Below are positions 27,012 through 35,683 of a stretch of 64,000 nucleotides of DNA, one piece after another. The stretch spans positions 1,240,001-1,304,000 of the forward strand of contig NZ_CP058215.1 of the NCBI RefSeq assembly GCF_013388255.1. The letters are read 5' to 3'. The notes beneath the pieces were generated by a model that saw nothing but the letters and a program-made list of their open reading frames with translations, searched no databases and had not been told where the DNA came from. The position numbers and the translations under genes are program-made. This DNA comes from Methanolobus zinderi (GTDB lineage Archaea; Halobacteriota; Methanosarcinia; Methanosarcinales; Methanosarcinaceae). Positions within the stretch are counted from its first letter, which is position 1, and each line of letters starts with the position of its first letter.

Positions 27012-27050
27012 GCATGATTAATTAATTGCATGCACAAGCTATATATAATA
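27012..27050 (+). promoter_or_regulatory. Palindrome and TATA box of the truncated corrinoid gene
   Basis: A 22-base near-palindrome with outer arms GCATG (27012-27016) and CATGC (27029-27033) around an ATTAATTAATT core, directly followed by the TATA box GCTATATATAATA (27038-27050). Transcription would start near 27070, about 25 bases before the ATG, with AGGTG as ribosome site. Confidence 0.5.
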
Positions 27051-27094
27051 CTTTATTAATATCAAATTTGAATTATAATAAAAGGTGTTATTAA

Positions 27095-27412
27095 ATGACT
27101 GATCCAAAACTTAGCTGTCAGGATATCATCGAAATGGCCAGACATTCCATCATAACCCTTGATGACAAAGAGGCAGAATTTGCTGCGCAGGAGGCACTTG
27201 ATGCAGGTCTGGACCCGGTTGACTTTATCGAGAAGGGTTTTGTTGAAGGGATGAGAGAAATAGGGGACCGTTTCGAAGAAGGAAAAGCGTCTCTTGTGCA
27301 GATATTTGCGGCTTCTAGAATAATGGATGCAGGCATGAATGTCCTCAAACCACGATTGAGTAAAAAAGACAAGGGTTTTTGCTTTTTTGGCAATATTGCA
27401 ATGAATGCCTGA
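27095..27412 (+). CDS. Corrinoid-protein N-terminal helical domain only (truncated MtaC/MtbC-like)
   Basis: 105 residues matching the four-helix cap domain of methyltransferase corrinoid proteins: EFAAQEALDAGLDPVDFIEKGFVEGMREIGDRFEEG, then LVQIFAASRIMDAGMNVLKP. A normal member continues for ~110 more residues with the cobalamin-binding domain (GTVxGDIHDIGK, histidine ligand to cobalt). Here it ends 12 residues after the linker (LSKKDKGFCFFGNIAMNA). Neither alternative frame downstream encodes the missing domain, so it is not a single frameshift. It may be a remnant or a stand-alone cap protein. No methyltransferase gene is adjacent. Promoter and ribosome site look intact. Confidence 0.75.
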   Translation: MTDPKLSCQDIIEMARHSIITLDDKEAEFAAQEALDAGLDPVDFIEKGFVEGMREIGDRFEEGKASLVQIFAASRIMDAGMNVLKPRLSKKDKGFCFFGNIAMNA

Positions 27413-27593
27413 ATCAACTTTCATAAAGCAGAGCATTATACAACTTAGTTGAAACTCTCCATTTCCGCTAATTAAAAATCTTTAGCCAACTTATCCAGAT
27501 TTTTCCCGCTGAACTGGATCCGGGAATGACTTTTATATGAGCCAATAATAATCTTTATAGTGGCGATGCTGATATCATTCTGGATGTGACATC

Positions 27594-28055
27594 ATGGAAA
27601 AAGATACCGGATGGGAAGAAGATGATGAGCTGATCGACGGGGACACACAGATCGATAAGCAAAGCATGGAAGATATCGAGCTGTTGAAAAGAGAAGCTGA
27701 CAATCTTGTCTTTGAAGAAAGATACGAGGAAGCCATCGGATGTCTTAACAGGATACTGGCCATAAATCCCGATAATGAGGAAATAATGGCAAGTAAAGGT
27801 TTTACATTTTGTCTTCTTGGTGATTTTGATGAAGGCTTTTTTTACCTGGAAGAAGCTTCCAGAATAAATCCTGCTTCTAAAAGCGTACTCATCATGACCG
27901 CTGATGCGTATCTGCGTTACAAGAGACCTGATATCTCCGTACAGGTACTGGATCAGGCAATTGATATGTATCCTGATGACGACGGACTTGTCATGCTCAA
28001 GGAAATCATCCTTATGACCAAGTTCAGGAAAAAAGAATATTTTTCACTTAATTGA
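27594..28055 (+). CDS. TPR-repeat protein
   Basis: A 153-residue soluble protein with an acidic N-terminal tail (residues 1-30) and three to four tetratricopeptide repeats (residues about 32-145), e.g. ADNLVFEERYEEAIGCLNRILAINP and KGFTFCLLGDFDEGFFYLEEASRINP. These would bind a partner protein; none is evident next to it. Confidence 0.75.
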   Translation: MEKDTGWEEDDELIDGDTQIDKQSMEDIELLKREADNLVFEERYEEAIGCLNRILAINPDNEEIMASKGFTFCLLGDFDEGFFYLEEASRINPASKSVLIMTADAYLRYKRPDISVQVLDQAIDMYPDDDGLVMLKEIILMTKFRKKEYFSLN

Positions 28056-28151
28056 TCTGCATGCTTCTGATAGCGGCTAATCGAGTTTGTCTGAAAAACG
28101 CTTTCGTATCAAATCACTAATTATTTATCCTAACACTTACCAGTTTTATAC

Positions 28152-29222
28152 ATGAGCTGGTATGTAGTAGACGCAGTTGATAGGGCATTTGAGCGGACCA
28201 AAAAGTGCCTGATCGAGCCTTTTGATTTCTGGAAATGGATGAAACTCACGATTATCGTCCTTCTTGTGGGCGGTGGAATGAATTTCAATACCGGAGGGGG
28301 CAACTACTCCTTTGACGAAACGGATATGCCGGTATCTCAGGACTTCCCGACAGGCGCGGAGAACGTTTTTGAAAATATCTATGATACCGTTTCGATGAAT
28401 GCTTTAGCATACATGGTAGGAGCCATACTGCTTATTATTCTGCTTGCGCTTATATTTGCATATATTTCAAGTGTTATGGAATTCGTTCTCGTGGAATCCC
28501 TGGTAAGTAATGATGTCAGGTTCTGGGAATATTCGAGAAGTTTTCTGGGAAAGGGTTTCGGTCTATTCCTGTTCCGTCTATTGCTTGGTATACTGTACCT
28601 GTTGATTATTGCTATAGTTGCCCTGCCTTTTATCTACTACCTGACCGGCCAGACAGATGCAAGTCTTGAAAGTTCAATGCTTGCAAACATAGTCTATCTG
28701 ATATTCCTGCTGATCTTCATATTCTTTGTACTCGGGGTGATAGGCGGGATCATAGGCTCATTTGTAAATCTCGCCATACCTGTAAGCCTGTATGCCGGAT
28801 CAGGTATATTCGGTGCTTTCTCCATGGTAGTGAAAAAGTTCAGGCAGGACTGGAAGCAGATTATTATTTACTGGATAGGACGTATCGTGCTTAACATTGC
28901 GGTGGCCATTGTTGTCGGTATTGCCGTTCTGATAATGTCCGCCATTGCTCTATTGCTCTTCCTTGTCTTTGATGGGGCAGTGTACTTCGTTCTCTCGGCA
29001 CTTACAGCATCAGATACGCTTGTCTGGATAATACTTGCACCTGTGGTCTTCATCCAGTTGATTATATTCGTGCTTGCAATTGCTTTTGTCAGTATGCCTG
29101 CCAGGGTGTTTGTAAAATATCATATGCTTACCTTCCTGCAGATGTGGTATCCGGAAATCGAAGTCCCCATATTTGACAGGTATAAGGGCTCTCCGATGGA
29201 GGACACGGCAACATCACTTTAA
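28152..29222 (+). CDS. Polytopic membrane protein of unknown function
   Basis: A 356-residue protein with six or so membrane segments, beginning with an amphipathic N-terminus (AVDRAFERTKKCLIEPFDFWKWMKL) that is typical of an uncharacterised archaeal family (DUF7544-like, not certain). Glycine-rich VGGGMNFNTGGGNYS forms a short external loop. No transport or enzymatic motif is visible. Single gene with 96 bases upstream. Confidence 0.72.
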   Translation: MSWYVVDAVDRAFERTKKCLIEPFDFWKWMKLTIIVLLVGGGMNFNTGGGNYSFDETDMPVSQDFPTGAENVFENIYDTVSMNALAYMVGAILLIILLALIFAYISSVMEFVLVESLVSNDVRFWEYSRSFLGKGFGLFLFRLLLGILYLLIIAIVALPFIYYLTGQTDASLESSMLANIVYLIFLLIFIFFVLGVIGGIIGSFVNLAIPVSLYAGSGIFGAFSMVVKKFRQDWKQIIIYWIGRIVLNIAVAIVVGIAVLIMSAIALLLFLVFDGAVYFVLSALTASDTLVWIILAPVVFIQLIIFVLAIAFVSMPARVFVKYHMLTFLQMWYPEIEVPIFDRYKGSPMEDTATSL

Positions 29223-29389
29223 GGTAGCTTCCAATCTATCGTAATGTAGCTTTGTGATTATATATGAGCATCAAGAGGTCTTTCAGGTGAGCTTCTTCCC
29301 TGTTGACAACTATTTTTTTTATTTTCCCTCGATCCATAAGAAAGGCTTTTCTACATCGGATTTCTACAAAACCCAACAAAAGATCAGAT

Positions 29390-29965
29390 ATGACCAAAAT
29401 CATCCTTGCTTCGGCTTCCCCGAGAAGAAAAGAATTACTGAAACAACTCATAGGAGATAATTTTCAGGTCTTTACGAGCTCTTATGGTGAAGAAAGAGTT
29501 GAAAGGGTCACTCCGGAAGAACTTGTCACACATCATTCACTGGAAAAAGCCAGGGATGTTGCAGGCAATTTCAGGGACGGTGTTATCATCGCTGCGGATA
29601 CTGTTGTTGTCTGCGGAGATGAAGTGCTCGGAAAACCGGAAAATGAGAATGCTGCCAGGGAAATGCTACGCAGGATAAGCGGACAGCAGATACAGGCTAT
29701 CACAGGAATAACTGTATTTGATATAGGCAGAGATCGAGAGCTCACTCAGTATGAGACTACCAGGATATGGATCAGCGATCTTACTGAAAAGGAAATTGAC
29801 TCCTATGTGGGCACAGGTGAGCCATTTGGTAAAGCAGGATCCTTTGCTATTCAGGGAAAAGGTGCAGATTTCGTGGAAAGAATTGAAGGTGATCTCTCCA
29901 ATGTAGTCGGCCTTCCATTACCAGTTCTCAAAGAGATGCTTGTGGAATTGGATAAGGAAAATTAA
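29390..29965 (+). CDS. Maf-like nucleoside triphosphate pyrophosphatase
   Basis: 191 residues of the Maf family, house-cleaning enzymes that hydrolyse non-canonical NTPs to NMP and diphosphate. Motifs: ILASASPRRKELL at the N-terminus, IIAADTVVVC (catalytic aspartate), LGKPENENAAREMLRRISG and the C-terminal GSFAIQGKGADFVERIEGDLSNVVGLP. The ATG at 29390 gives the standard N-terminus; an in-frame extension to 29303 has no family match. Confidence 0.92.
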   Translation: MTKIILASASPRRKELLKQLIGDNFQVFTSSYGEERVERVTPEELVTHHSLEKARDVAGNFRDGVIIAADTVVVCGDEVLGKPENENAAREMLRRISGQQIQAITGITVFDIGRDRELTQYETTRIWISDLTEKEIDSYVGTGEPFGKAGSFAIQGKGADFVERIEGDLSNVVGLPLPVLKEMLVELDKEN

Positions 29966-30003
29966 TTTGACGTCAATCTTATATATTTTTCGATCAGATA
30001 ATG

Positions 30004-30045
30004 ATATTTATATATCAGTTTAATAGATTACCAATATTTATATAT
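30004..30045 (+). promoter_or_regulatory. Two identical TATA boxes upstream of phnD-like gene
   Basis: ATATTTATATAT occurs at 30004-30015 and again at 30034-30045, exactly 30 bases apart. The distal start would give a leader of about 75 bases and the proximal one about 47 bases before the ATG at 30113. Confidence 0.5.
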
Positions 30046-30112
30046 ATATCTCACACTATTCATATACATTACACTTTGAATATATGGTCATAGCAGATCA
30101 GGTTGTTGAAAA

Positions 30113-31048
30113 ATGAATTATATCCTTGGTTCCAATAAAAAAGGCTGCTTTTCAGTTCTCACGATTTTGACCATTTTAATCCTTGCTTCCGGGTGTGCAG
30201 CAAAAGATGAAAATGTAATTCAGACTGATGAGGTACAAAAAGAGCTCAGGATCGGGCTGATATTATGGGACGAACCTGTAAAGGTGTCACAACAGTTCAG
30301 TGGTGTTGAAAATTACCTGGGTTCAGAGCTTGGAATGGAGATAAGGACAATAAAAAGCAGTGATTATTATGTTATAATCGATGCCATGGAAGCAGGAGAA
30401 CTGGATATGGCTTTCTTTGGACCCTTTTCTTCTGTGATCGCAGCTGAGAGGGCAGGATCTGAGATCATAATAGCAGGAGCAAATGACGAAGGGAAACTTG
30501 ATACCTATAACAGTTATATCATTGTCAACAGGAACACGAGAATCAACAGCACTGATGAACTGGCAGAGAACTCGCACAACGTGACCTTCTCTTTCGTAGA
30601 TCCGGCATCCACCTCCGGTAATCTGGTTCCCCGCGGATATCTGCTGTCACAGGATATTGACCCGGAAACAGATTTTGGGTCAGTCATATTTTCCGGTGGA
30701 CATGACATTACTATAAAGTCCGTAATATCCGGTAACATTGTTGATGCGGGTGCCGTAGCTTCAACGGCCTACGGTCGTTATTTTGAAGATGACAATTCTT
30801 CGGAGAACGATATTCTGATAATCTGGGAATCTGGCCCTATACCACCCAATCCCATTGCCGTAAGAGGTGACATGGACCCTGTGCTCAGAGAAAATATCAA
30901 AAATGCCTTCCTCGATATGAAAACAAAATCACCTGAAACATTCGAGAGCTTCATGGAGGTACGCGATAATCATGCATCTTATATCGAAGCCAACAACAGT
31001 GATTATGCGTTCATCCGTGAGATGGCTCAGGCAATGGATTACATTTAG
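30113..31048 (+). CDS. PhnD-type substrate-binding lipoprotein (phosphate/phosphonate-like), orphan
   Basis: A 311-residue periplasmic-binding-type protein. Lipobox LASGC (C28), then a PhnD fold: LRIGLILWDEPVKVSQQF, YYVIIDAMEAGELDMAFFGPFSS and the phosphate-loop-like FSFVDPASTSGNLVPRGYL. In ABC importers this lipoprotein delivers phosphonate, phosphite or related ligands to PhnE/PhnC. Neither is present near it, so the ligand is unknown; it may serve a distant transporter or act as a sensor input. Two tandem TATA boxes precede it. Confidence 0.85.
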   Translation: MNYILGSNKKGCFSVLTILTILILASGCAAKDENVIQTDEVQKELRIGLILWDEPVKVSQQFSGVENYLGSELGMEIRTIKSSDYYVIIDAMEAGELDMAFFGPFSSVIAAERAGSEIIIAGANDEGKLDTYNSYIIVNRNTRINSTDELAENSHNVTFSFVDPASTSGNLVPRGYLLSQDIDPETDFGSVIFSGGHDITIKSVISGNIVDAGAVASTAYGRYFEDDNSSENDILIIWESGPIPPNPIAVRGDMDPVLRENIKNAFLDMKTKSPETFESFMEVRDNHASYIEANNSDYAFIREMAQAMDYI

Positions 31049-31096
31049 AACAGATTGAATTTCGGTCTTAACACAAAAATAAGAAAGGAAGAATGA

Positions 31097-32023
31097 TCAG
31101 CTAGTTTTCTTCCTTTTGAAAATTCCAAATGCCAGAATTGCAGCAAGACCGGCTATAATCAAAGTGAATCCAGGTGCAGGTTCTTCTTCTGCAGTTTCGT
31201 CAACTGGTTCCTCGACAGGTGCTCCTTCTTCTATGAGCAGGTATGTGACAGGGTTATCCGTTTTCAGGTCATGGAGTTTTATGAAATCACTTGATCTGGC
31301 ACTTGTCAGTACATCTCCTTCTGACTGAACAGCGATCTCGAACTGATATTCATCATCTGCAGGCACTGTCATCCGCAAGCTTCCCCTTGTTCTCCGGTTA
31401 GCCTCGACATTCGAGATGATTGTACTGCCTGTGTATCTCGTGTAGGGGTCAGAAATTGCTGTAATGACAAGTGTAAGTTTGCTGAGCTCTTCACCCTGGT
31501 TCAAAATTCCGGGGGATACATCCACTATTATGTCTTTTCCATAGTTGGTGACCTGTTTCGTTTCAATTACCAGGTCTGTGAGCATAATGCTGGGTTCCTC
31601 ATCTTTCTTTTCAGCAACAAGCTGCACTGGTGTTGAATAACTGTCTGTCAGTATGTCGTTTTCAAACAACTCTGCTTCGATCATCTGCTTTCCGCCCTTT
31701 GGAACCGTGAATGTCATACTCTTATACGTGTGAGTTCTTGCTTTGAGATAACCGATTTCCGCCACATTCTCTGCGCCTATCAGATTTGTTTCAGGATTCC
31801 TTGTTTTGACCTTCAGGGACAATGATTCTGTATCAGTGTCCTGTGGGTTCTGAACATAGACAGTAACCTTGAGTTCAAAATCCTCATCAGAGGATAATGT
31901 CATCACATCCACACTGCTGATAAGAGGCTCTGGGCTCTCCTCCTGCAGATCATCGTTTATACAGCCACTACCTATGGAAAACAAAAGAATAGAAAAGAAA
32001 AAAAGAAAGGTTAGGGGTTTCAT
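31097..32023 (-). CDS. Surface protein with both a lipobox and a PGF-CTERM-like anchor
   Basis: A 308-residue exported protein. N-terminal signal ends in FSIGSGC (C21), a lipobox. Residues about 30-265 are beta-rich and form two CARDB/Ig-like modules. The C-terminus has an acidic proline-containing spacer, APGF, a hydrophobic helix and the basic tail FKRKK, i.e. a PGF-CTERM signal that archaeosortase A processes. It lies 9 bases downstream of the next lipoprotein gene and is probably cotranscribed with it. Function unknown; likely part of the cell envelope. Confidence 0.78.
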   Translation of the reverse strand: MKPLTFLFFFSILLFSIGSGCINDDLQEESPEPLISSVDVMTLSSDEDFELKVTVYVQNPQDTDTESLSLKVKTRNPETNLIGAENVAEIGYLKARTHTYKSMTFTVPKGGKQMIEAELFENDILTDSYSTPVQLVAEKKDEEPSIMLTDLVIETKQVTNYGKDIIVDVSPGILNQGEELSKLTLVITAISDPYTRYTGSTIISNVEANRRTRGSLRMTVPADDEYQFEIAVQSEGDVLTSARSSDFIKLHDLKTDNPVTYLLIEEGAPVEEPVDETAEEEPAPGFTLIIAGLAAILAFGIFKRKKTS

Positions 32024-32031
32024 TTTCCGAC

Positions 32032-32838
32032 CTACAGCTTGACTTTCAGTACGAGGGTCTGCTCATCTACAATCATGTCCCCGTACATCAGTTTAACAAT
32101 AACATCAGTCTCGCCGTTTGGTGCGTCCCCGTTAATTGGGATCTGCAAGCCCTTTGTGTAGGAGGTACCCTTTCTTGCCATTGACTGGTTGATCGGGACT
32201 GATGCCTGGTCTGCTATAAGCTTGTTATCAACATCAGCTACAACAGTCAGGACGCCTCCGGGTATGGTGGTTTCACCATCGTTTCTTACAGAGAACTTAA
32301 TGGTTGCATTCTCTCCCTTGCGCAACTCCCAGCTTTCTGCAGCAGGTGTGCTCAGGGAATCCATGTCCTCAACAAAGCCAACGAACTGCAGTTTGGCATC
32401 AGGAAGTATGGTCACCGGAACGGTGATTGATTTTGTTCCAGTGGACTGTTTCCCGTTACTGTCGCTTCCTGACAGATAGCTAATTGTCAGAGCGGAATCG
32501 TTCTGATCGGTTTCAAAGGAAGGAGCACTTACTTTGGCATTCAGACTTGACTGCATGGGTTCGGTGCCTGTCCTGCCTTCAATGTTCACTGACTCTGCTC
32601 CGACCACAGATAAAGGCGTAAAACCTGTGACCTTCACAGCTTCAAGTGCCTGTGTGGCATTATTGGTTACAATGATCGAGATGTCCTGTTCCTGGAATTC
32701 CTTCAGGATCACTGGTGAAGCTTCAAGAAATACGTTTTCAGAATCAACAGGTTCGGTAGTGGTATCAGTACAGCCTGATATCAGGACCAATGCCGCCAGC
32801 AAAGAGAATGTCATTAATTTTTTAACCACAATATGCAT
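32032..32838 (-). CDS. Lipoprotein with beta-sandwich repeats
   Basis: 268 residues. Signal peptide with lipobox LISGC near residue 22, then a Thr/Glu-rich stretch and two beta-sandwich modules resembling CARDB domains (ISIIVTNNATQALEAVKV; ATIKFSVRNDGETTIPGGVLTV). No anchor at the C-terminus. It is the first gene of a two-gene unit with the PGF-CTERM protein and shares its domain type, so the two may form a surface complex or come from a duplication. Function unknown. Confidence 0.75.
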   Translation of the reverse strand: MHIVVKKLMTFSLLAALVLISGCTDTTTEPVDSENVFLEASPVILKEFQEQDISIIVTNNATQALEAVKVTGFTPLSVVGAESVNIEGRTGTEPMQSSLNAKVSAPSFETDQNDSALTISYLSGSDSNGKQSTGTKSITVPVTILPDAKLQFVGFVEDMDSLSTPAAESWELRKGENATIKFSVRNDGETTIPGGVLTVVADVDNKLIADQASVPINQSMARKGTSYTKGLQIPINGDAPNGETDVIVKLMYGDMIVDEQTLVLKVKL

Positions 32839-33083
32839 AATTTTACCTCATAAGCTAAATTGCTTTGGAGTTTAAAAATTTATGTATTATACCTATATTT
32901 TTAAAAGCTGATTTTATTTTTAGAACAAGCAAGCTATAATCACGAATATGAAAAAACTCAGACCATTATTTTGCTTTTTAAATCGCAACTTTAAAGTAAG
33001 TCATGAAGGCAGATATTCATTGATAACTGACCGGAAATCATAGTTTTCTTTTAGATTATAGTACATCAAGTGGAGGATGCGTC

Positions 33084-34121
33084 ATGGAAGATTTAACCCT
33101 AAAAGAGCGTTTTGTACGCTCTGTGAAAGGAAAAGAGGTTGATAAAGTACCAGTATGTTCGGTTACACAAACAGGAACTGTTGAGCTCATGGAAGCCTGC
33201 GGAGCTTTCTGGCCGGAGGCAAATTACGATGCTGAAAAGATGGCAACACTAGCCATCGCAGGTCATGAAGTTGCCGGCCTTGAAGCAGTGCGTTTGCCCT
33301 TTTCCACAACTGTTATTGCAGAGACCCTGGGATGCACAATAGCTGAGGGTTCTGTCGATGTCCAGCCATATGAGCTTGACTTTCCATGCAAGACTACAGA
33401 TGATGCAAAGAAACTGGAAATTCCCGGGAATCTTCTGGAAAGTGAAGGGATAAGAACTGTCATCGAAGCTACTGGAATCATAAAGGAAAAGGTGGGTGAT
33501 GATGTCCCGATAATAGCCGGAATGATCGGACCTGCTGCCACTGCCTTTTATGTGGCGGGTGCAAACAATTACCTGCGCTGGTGCATCACCGAACCTGAAG
33601 TATTCCAGGAGTTGCTCGCAATCGGTGAGGCTGTTTGCGGAGAATATGCCAACGCACTTTATGAGAATGGAGCAGATGCGGTCATAATCATTGACTCTGA
33701 AGCCGGTCCTGATCTTCTCCCACCTCCTCTATTCGAATCTATTGTACTTCCCATGTACCGTTCATTAACATCGAAGATGAAAGGACTGAAATTGCTTCAC
33801 ATATGCGGAGATGCCACGGATATACTTGAAGGGCTGGCTGTGTCCGGGTTCCAGGCACTCAGTCTGGAGGAGAAGGTGGATGCAAGATATGCAAAGGAGA
33901 TCATAGGCAAAAGAGCCTGCCTTATTGGTAACATCTCACCTGCGGCAACACTGCTTGCAAAGTCCCATGAGAATATAAAAAAGGAAGCAAAACAGTGCAT
34001 TGAAGACGGAGTGGATATCCTTGCCCCGGGTTGTGGTATAGCACCACGTACACCAACATCCAATATCCAGGCACTTGTGGATGCGAGGGATGAATACTAT
34101 ATTGAGAAAGGGTTGTTGTGA
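33084..34121 (+). CDS. Methylcobamide:CoM methyltransferase, MtaA-like
   Basis: 345 residues of the uroporphyrinogen-decarboxylase-like methyltransferase family that moves the methyl group from a methylated corrinoid protein to coenzyme M. The zinc site is H and C in LHICGDA and C in APGCGIAPRTP. The N-terminus (VDKVPVCSVTQTGTVELM, GLEAVRLPF) and end (LVDARDEYY) are closer to MtaA (methanol pathway) than to MtbA (methylamines); assignment is from recall of these sequences, so I do not give a symbol. GGAGG lies 7 bases before the ATG. No corrinoid or substrate methyltransferase gene is next to it. Confidence 0.88.
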   Translation: MEDLTLKERFVRSVKGKEVDKVPVCSVTQTGTVELMEACGAFWPEANYDAEKMATLAIAGHEVAGLEAVRLPFSTTVIAETLGCTIAEGSVDVQPYELDFPCKTTDDAKKLEIPGNLLESEGIRTVIEATGIIKEKVGDDVPIIAGMIGPAATAFYVAGANNYLRWCITEPEVFQELLAIGEAVCGEYANALYENGADAVIIIDSEAGPDLLPPPLFESIVLPMYRSLTSKMKGLKLLHICGDATDILEGLAVSGFQALSLEEKVDARYAKEIIGKRACLIGNISPAATLLAKSHENIKKEAKQCIEDGVDILAPGCGIAPRTPTSNIQALVDARDEYYIEKGLL

Positions 34122-34145
34122 AGTGAACAGGAATGGGGCGGTAAC

Positions 34146-34667
34146 GTGGGAAAAGTAAATCTATTCATTGCAGCAAGTCTCGATGGCTATATCTCCCGCC
34201 CCGATGGCAGTGTGGACTGGCTTTTTACGGATGGGGATTATGGATATCAGGAGTTCTATGATTCCATAGGGACAGTACTCATGGGAAGAAAGACATACGA
34301 TAAGGTGCTGGAATTCGGAGACTATCCCTATAAAGACAAGAGATCGATCGTTTTCACAAGACAAGATCATCCTTTCCAGGATATCGATAAGCTGGAGTTT
34401 GTATCAGGAGATATTGGAAAATTCACAGATTCTCTGCGCCTGTCTGAAAGCGATGGAATCTGGCTTGTAGGTGGCTCGCAAATAATCAGACTTTTTCTTG
34501 AGCAGGATCTTATCGATGAAATCATCCTTTCGATCCATCCGATCATTCTGGGAAATGGAATCCCTCTTTTTGACCGTATAAAAAAAGAAGTTCATATGGA
34601 ACTTATTAACAATGCCAGTTTTGAAAGCGGGCTTGCACAATTGCACTACAGGATATTGAAAAAATAG
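34146..34667 (+). CDS. Dihydrofolate-reductase-fold protein (RibD C-terminal type)
   Basis: 173 residues with the RibD-C/DHFR-like fold: VNLFIAASLDGYISRPDGSVDWL, VLMGRKTYD and the cofactor turn LVGGSQIIR. Such proteins reduce pterin- or pyrimidine-like substrates with NADPH; the real substrate is unknown. GTG start 24 bases after the MtaA-like gene, so probably cotranscribed with it. Confidence 0.85.
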   Translation: MGKVNLFIAASLDGYISRPDGSVDWLFTDGDYGYQEFYDSIGTVLMGRKTYDKVLEFGDYPYKDKRSIVFTRQDHPFQDIDKLEFVSGDIGKFTDSLRLSESDGIWLVGGSQIIRLFLEQDLIDEIILSIHPIILGNGIPLFDRIKKEVHMELINNASFESGLAQLHYRILKK

Positions 34668-34688
34668 TCCGATCAGGAGCTCAACTTC

Positions 34689-34982
34689 CTATTCGGCATC
34701 TTTCAGTATACTGTCATACACATCCGTCCAGTGAAGCTGGGAACCTCCGGCAATGAACATTGCAACTGAAATAGCCTCAGCAATCTCATCTTTTGTGGCT
34801 CCGTTGTCCAGAGCCCTCTGAGAATGTATCTCCACACACTTCTCACATCTCATCAGTACGGCGGATGCAATGGCAATTAATTCCTTTGTCTTCACATCAA
34901 GGGCACTGTCTTTGAATATGCTTGATCTCAACTGGGAAAAGGCGTCAATCGTTTCCGGTAATTTGTCAGATATTATTGGCAT
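34689..34982 (-). CDS. Carboxymuconolactone decarboxylase / AhpD-like protein
   Basis: A 97-residue all-helical protein with the AhpD-type redox motif C46-E-K-C49-x3-H53 (RCEKCVEIH) and the family end AISVAMFIAGG. In related proteins this CxxC reduces peroxidase partners or serves as a disulfide reductase. It starts with ATG and is convergent with the reductase gene. An antioxidant role is likely but not proven. Confidence 0.88.
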   Translation of the reverse strand: MPIISDKLPETIDAFSQLRSSIFKDSALDVKTKELIAIASAVLMRCEKCVEIHSQRALDNGATKDEIAEAISVAMFIAGGSQLHWTDVYDSILKDAE

Positions 34983-35086
34983 AATAATTTCTCCGTTTTA
35001 TCATACGATTTCAAAAATAAAAGCTTATAGATAAAGAGGTGAAATACATAACTTCGGATTCCGATATATTGACTGAACTCTCAAAT

Positions 35087-35486
35087 CTATTCAATATCTT
35101 CTTGCACTTCCATGGTATTTTCCGGATTTTTTCGGTGTATCTTCCTTCTTCTGCTTACTCTTTCCTTCTGTCTTCTCCTGAAATACTCGGCACTGGCGTT
35201 AACAAAGCCCAGAAGTATCCCAAGACCAATGAATACATAGATGATGGTGAAGACCTTACCCAGGTCGGTGCTGGGCGCAAAATCCCCAAAACCTATGGTC
35301 GTAAGAGCTATCACAGAAAAAATAAAAGGAATCAAGCCAGCTCCATCCCTCTATAAAGTGGTAGGCTACACTGCCAAAAATAAGAGTCATGAGTACGAGT
35401 GCAAAAAAACTCCTGAACTCAGGTTGCTTGAGCATTTTGTAAAGCGAGCCCAGAAATATCAGAAGTGGTACGATTAACGGAATCAT
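35087..35486 (-). pseudogene. Two-helix potassium-channel gene with a frameshift
   Basis: Read leftward from the ATG at 35486, frame 1 gives the first membrane helix and half of the pore helix (HFIEGWSWLDSFYF), then runs into unrelated residues. A second frame from 35335 to the stop at 35087 gives SVIALTTIGFGDFAPSTDLG, i.e. the selectivity filter TIGFGD, the second helix and a basic tail. Removing one base from a run of six (A at 35317-35322 on the plus strand) joins them into a 132-residue Ion_trans_2 channel: WLDSFYFSVIALTTIGFGD. The break could be real, a programmed slip or a sequence error. Confidence 0.8.
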
Positions 35487-35683
35487 AATTCTTCCACATT
35501 ACATACTTTCTGTCTTCACATGCAAATAGCAATCGCTAAAATTGTCATATTTGTCGTTAGATTCTCAATTTCACTTTCCTGAGGGATTGTATGTAAACAT
35601 ATGAGTATTTATTCTGAACAAAGTTTCTCAAATTTTTAAATGTTCCGGGTCATAATATTTACACAAGGAAATGGTGGGAAATC

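Noticed and set aside
27413-27593. Continuation of the corrinoid protein in another frame
   Set aside because: Neither alternative frame encodes a GDIHDIGK-like cobalamin motif; the domain is absent rather than frameshifted.
33084-34667. A complete methanol or methylamine methyltransferase operon
   Set aside because: Only the MtaA-like CoM methyltransferase is present; no MtaB/MttB/MtmB gene and only a truncated corrinoid cap 6 kb away.
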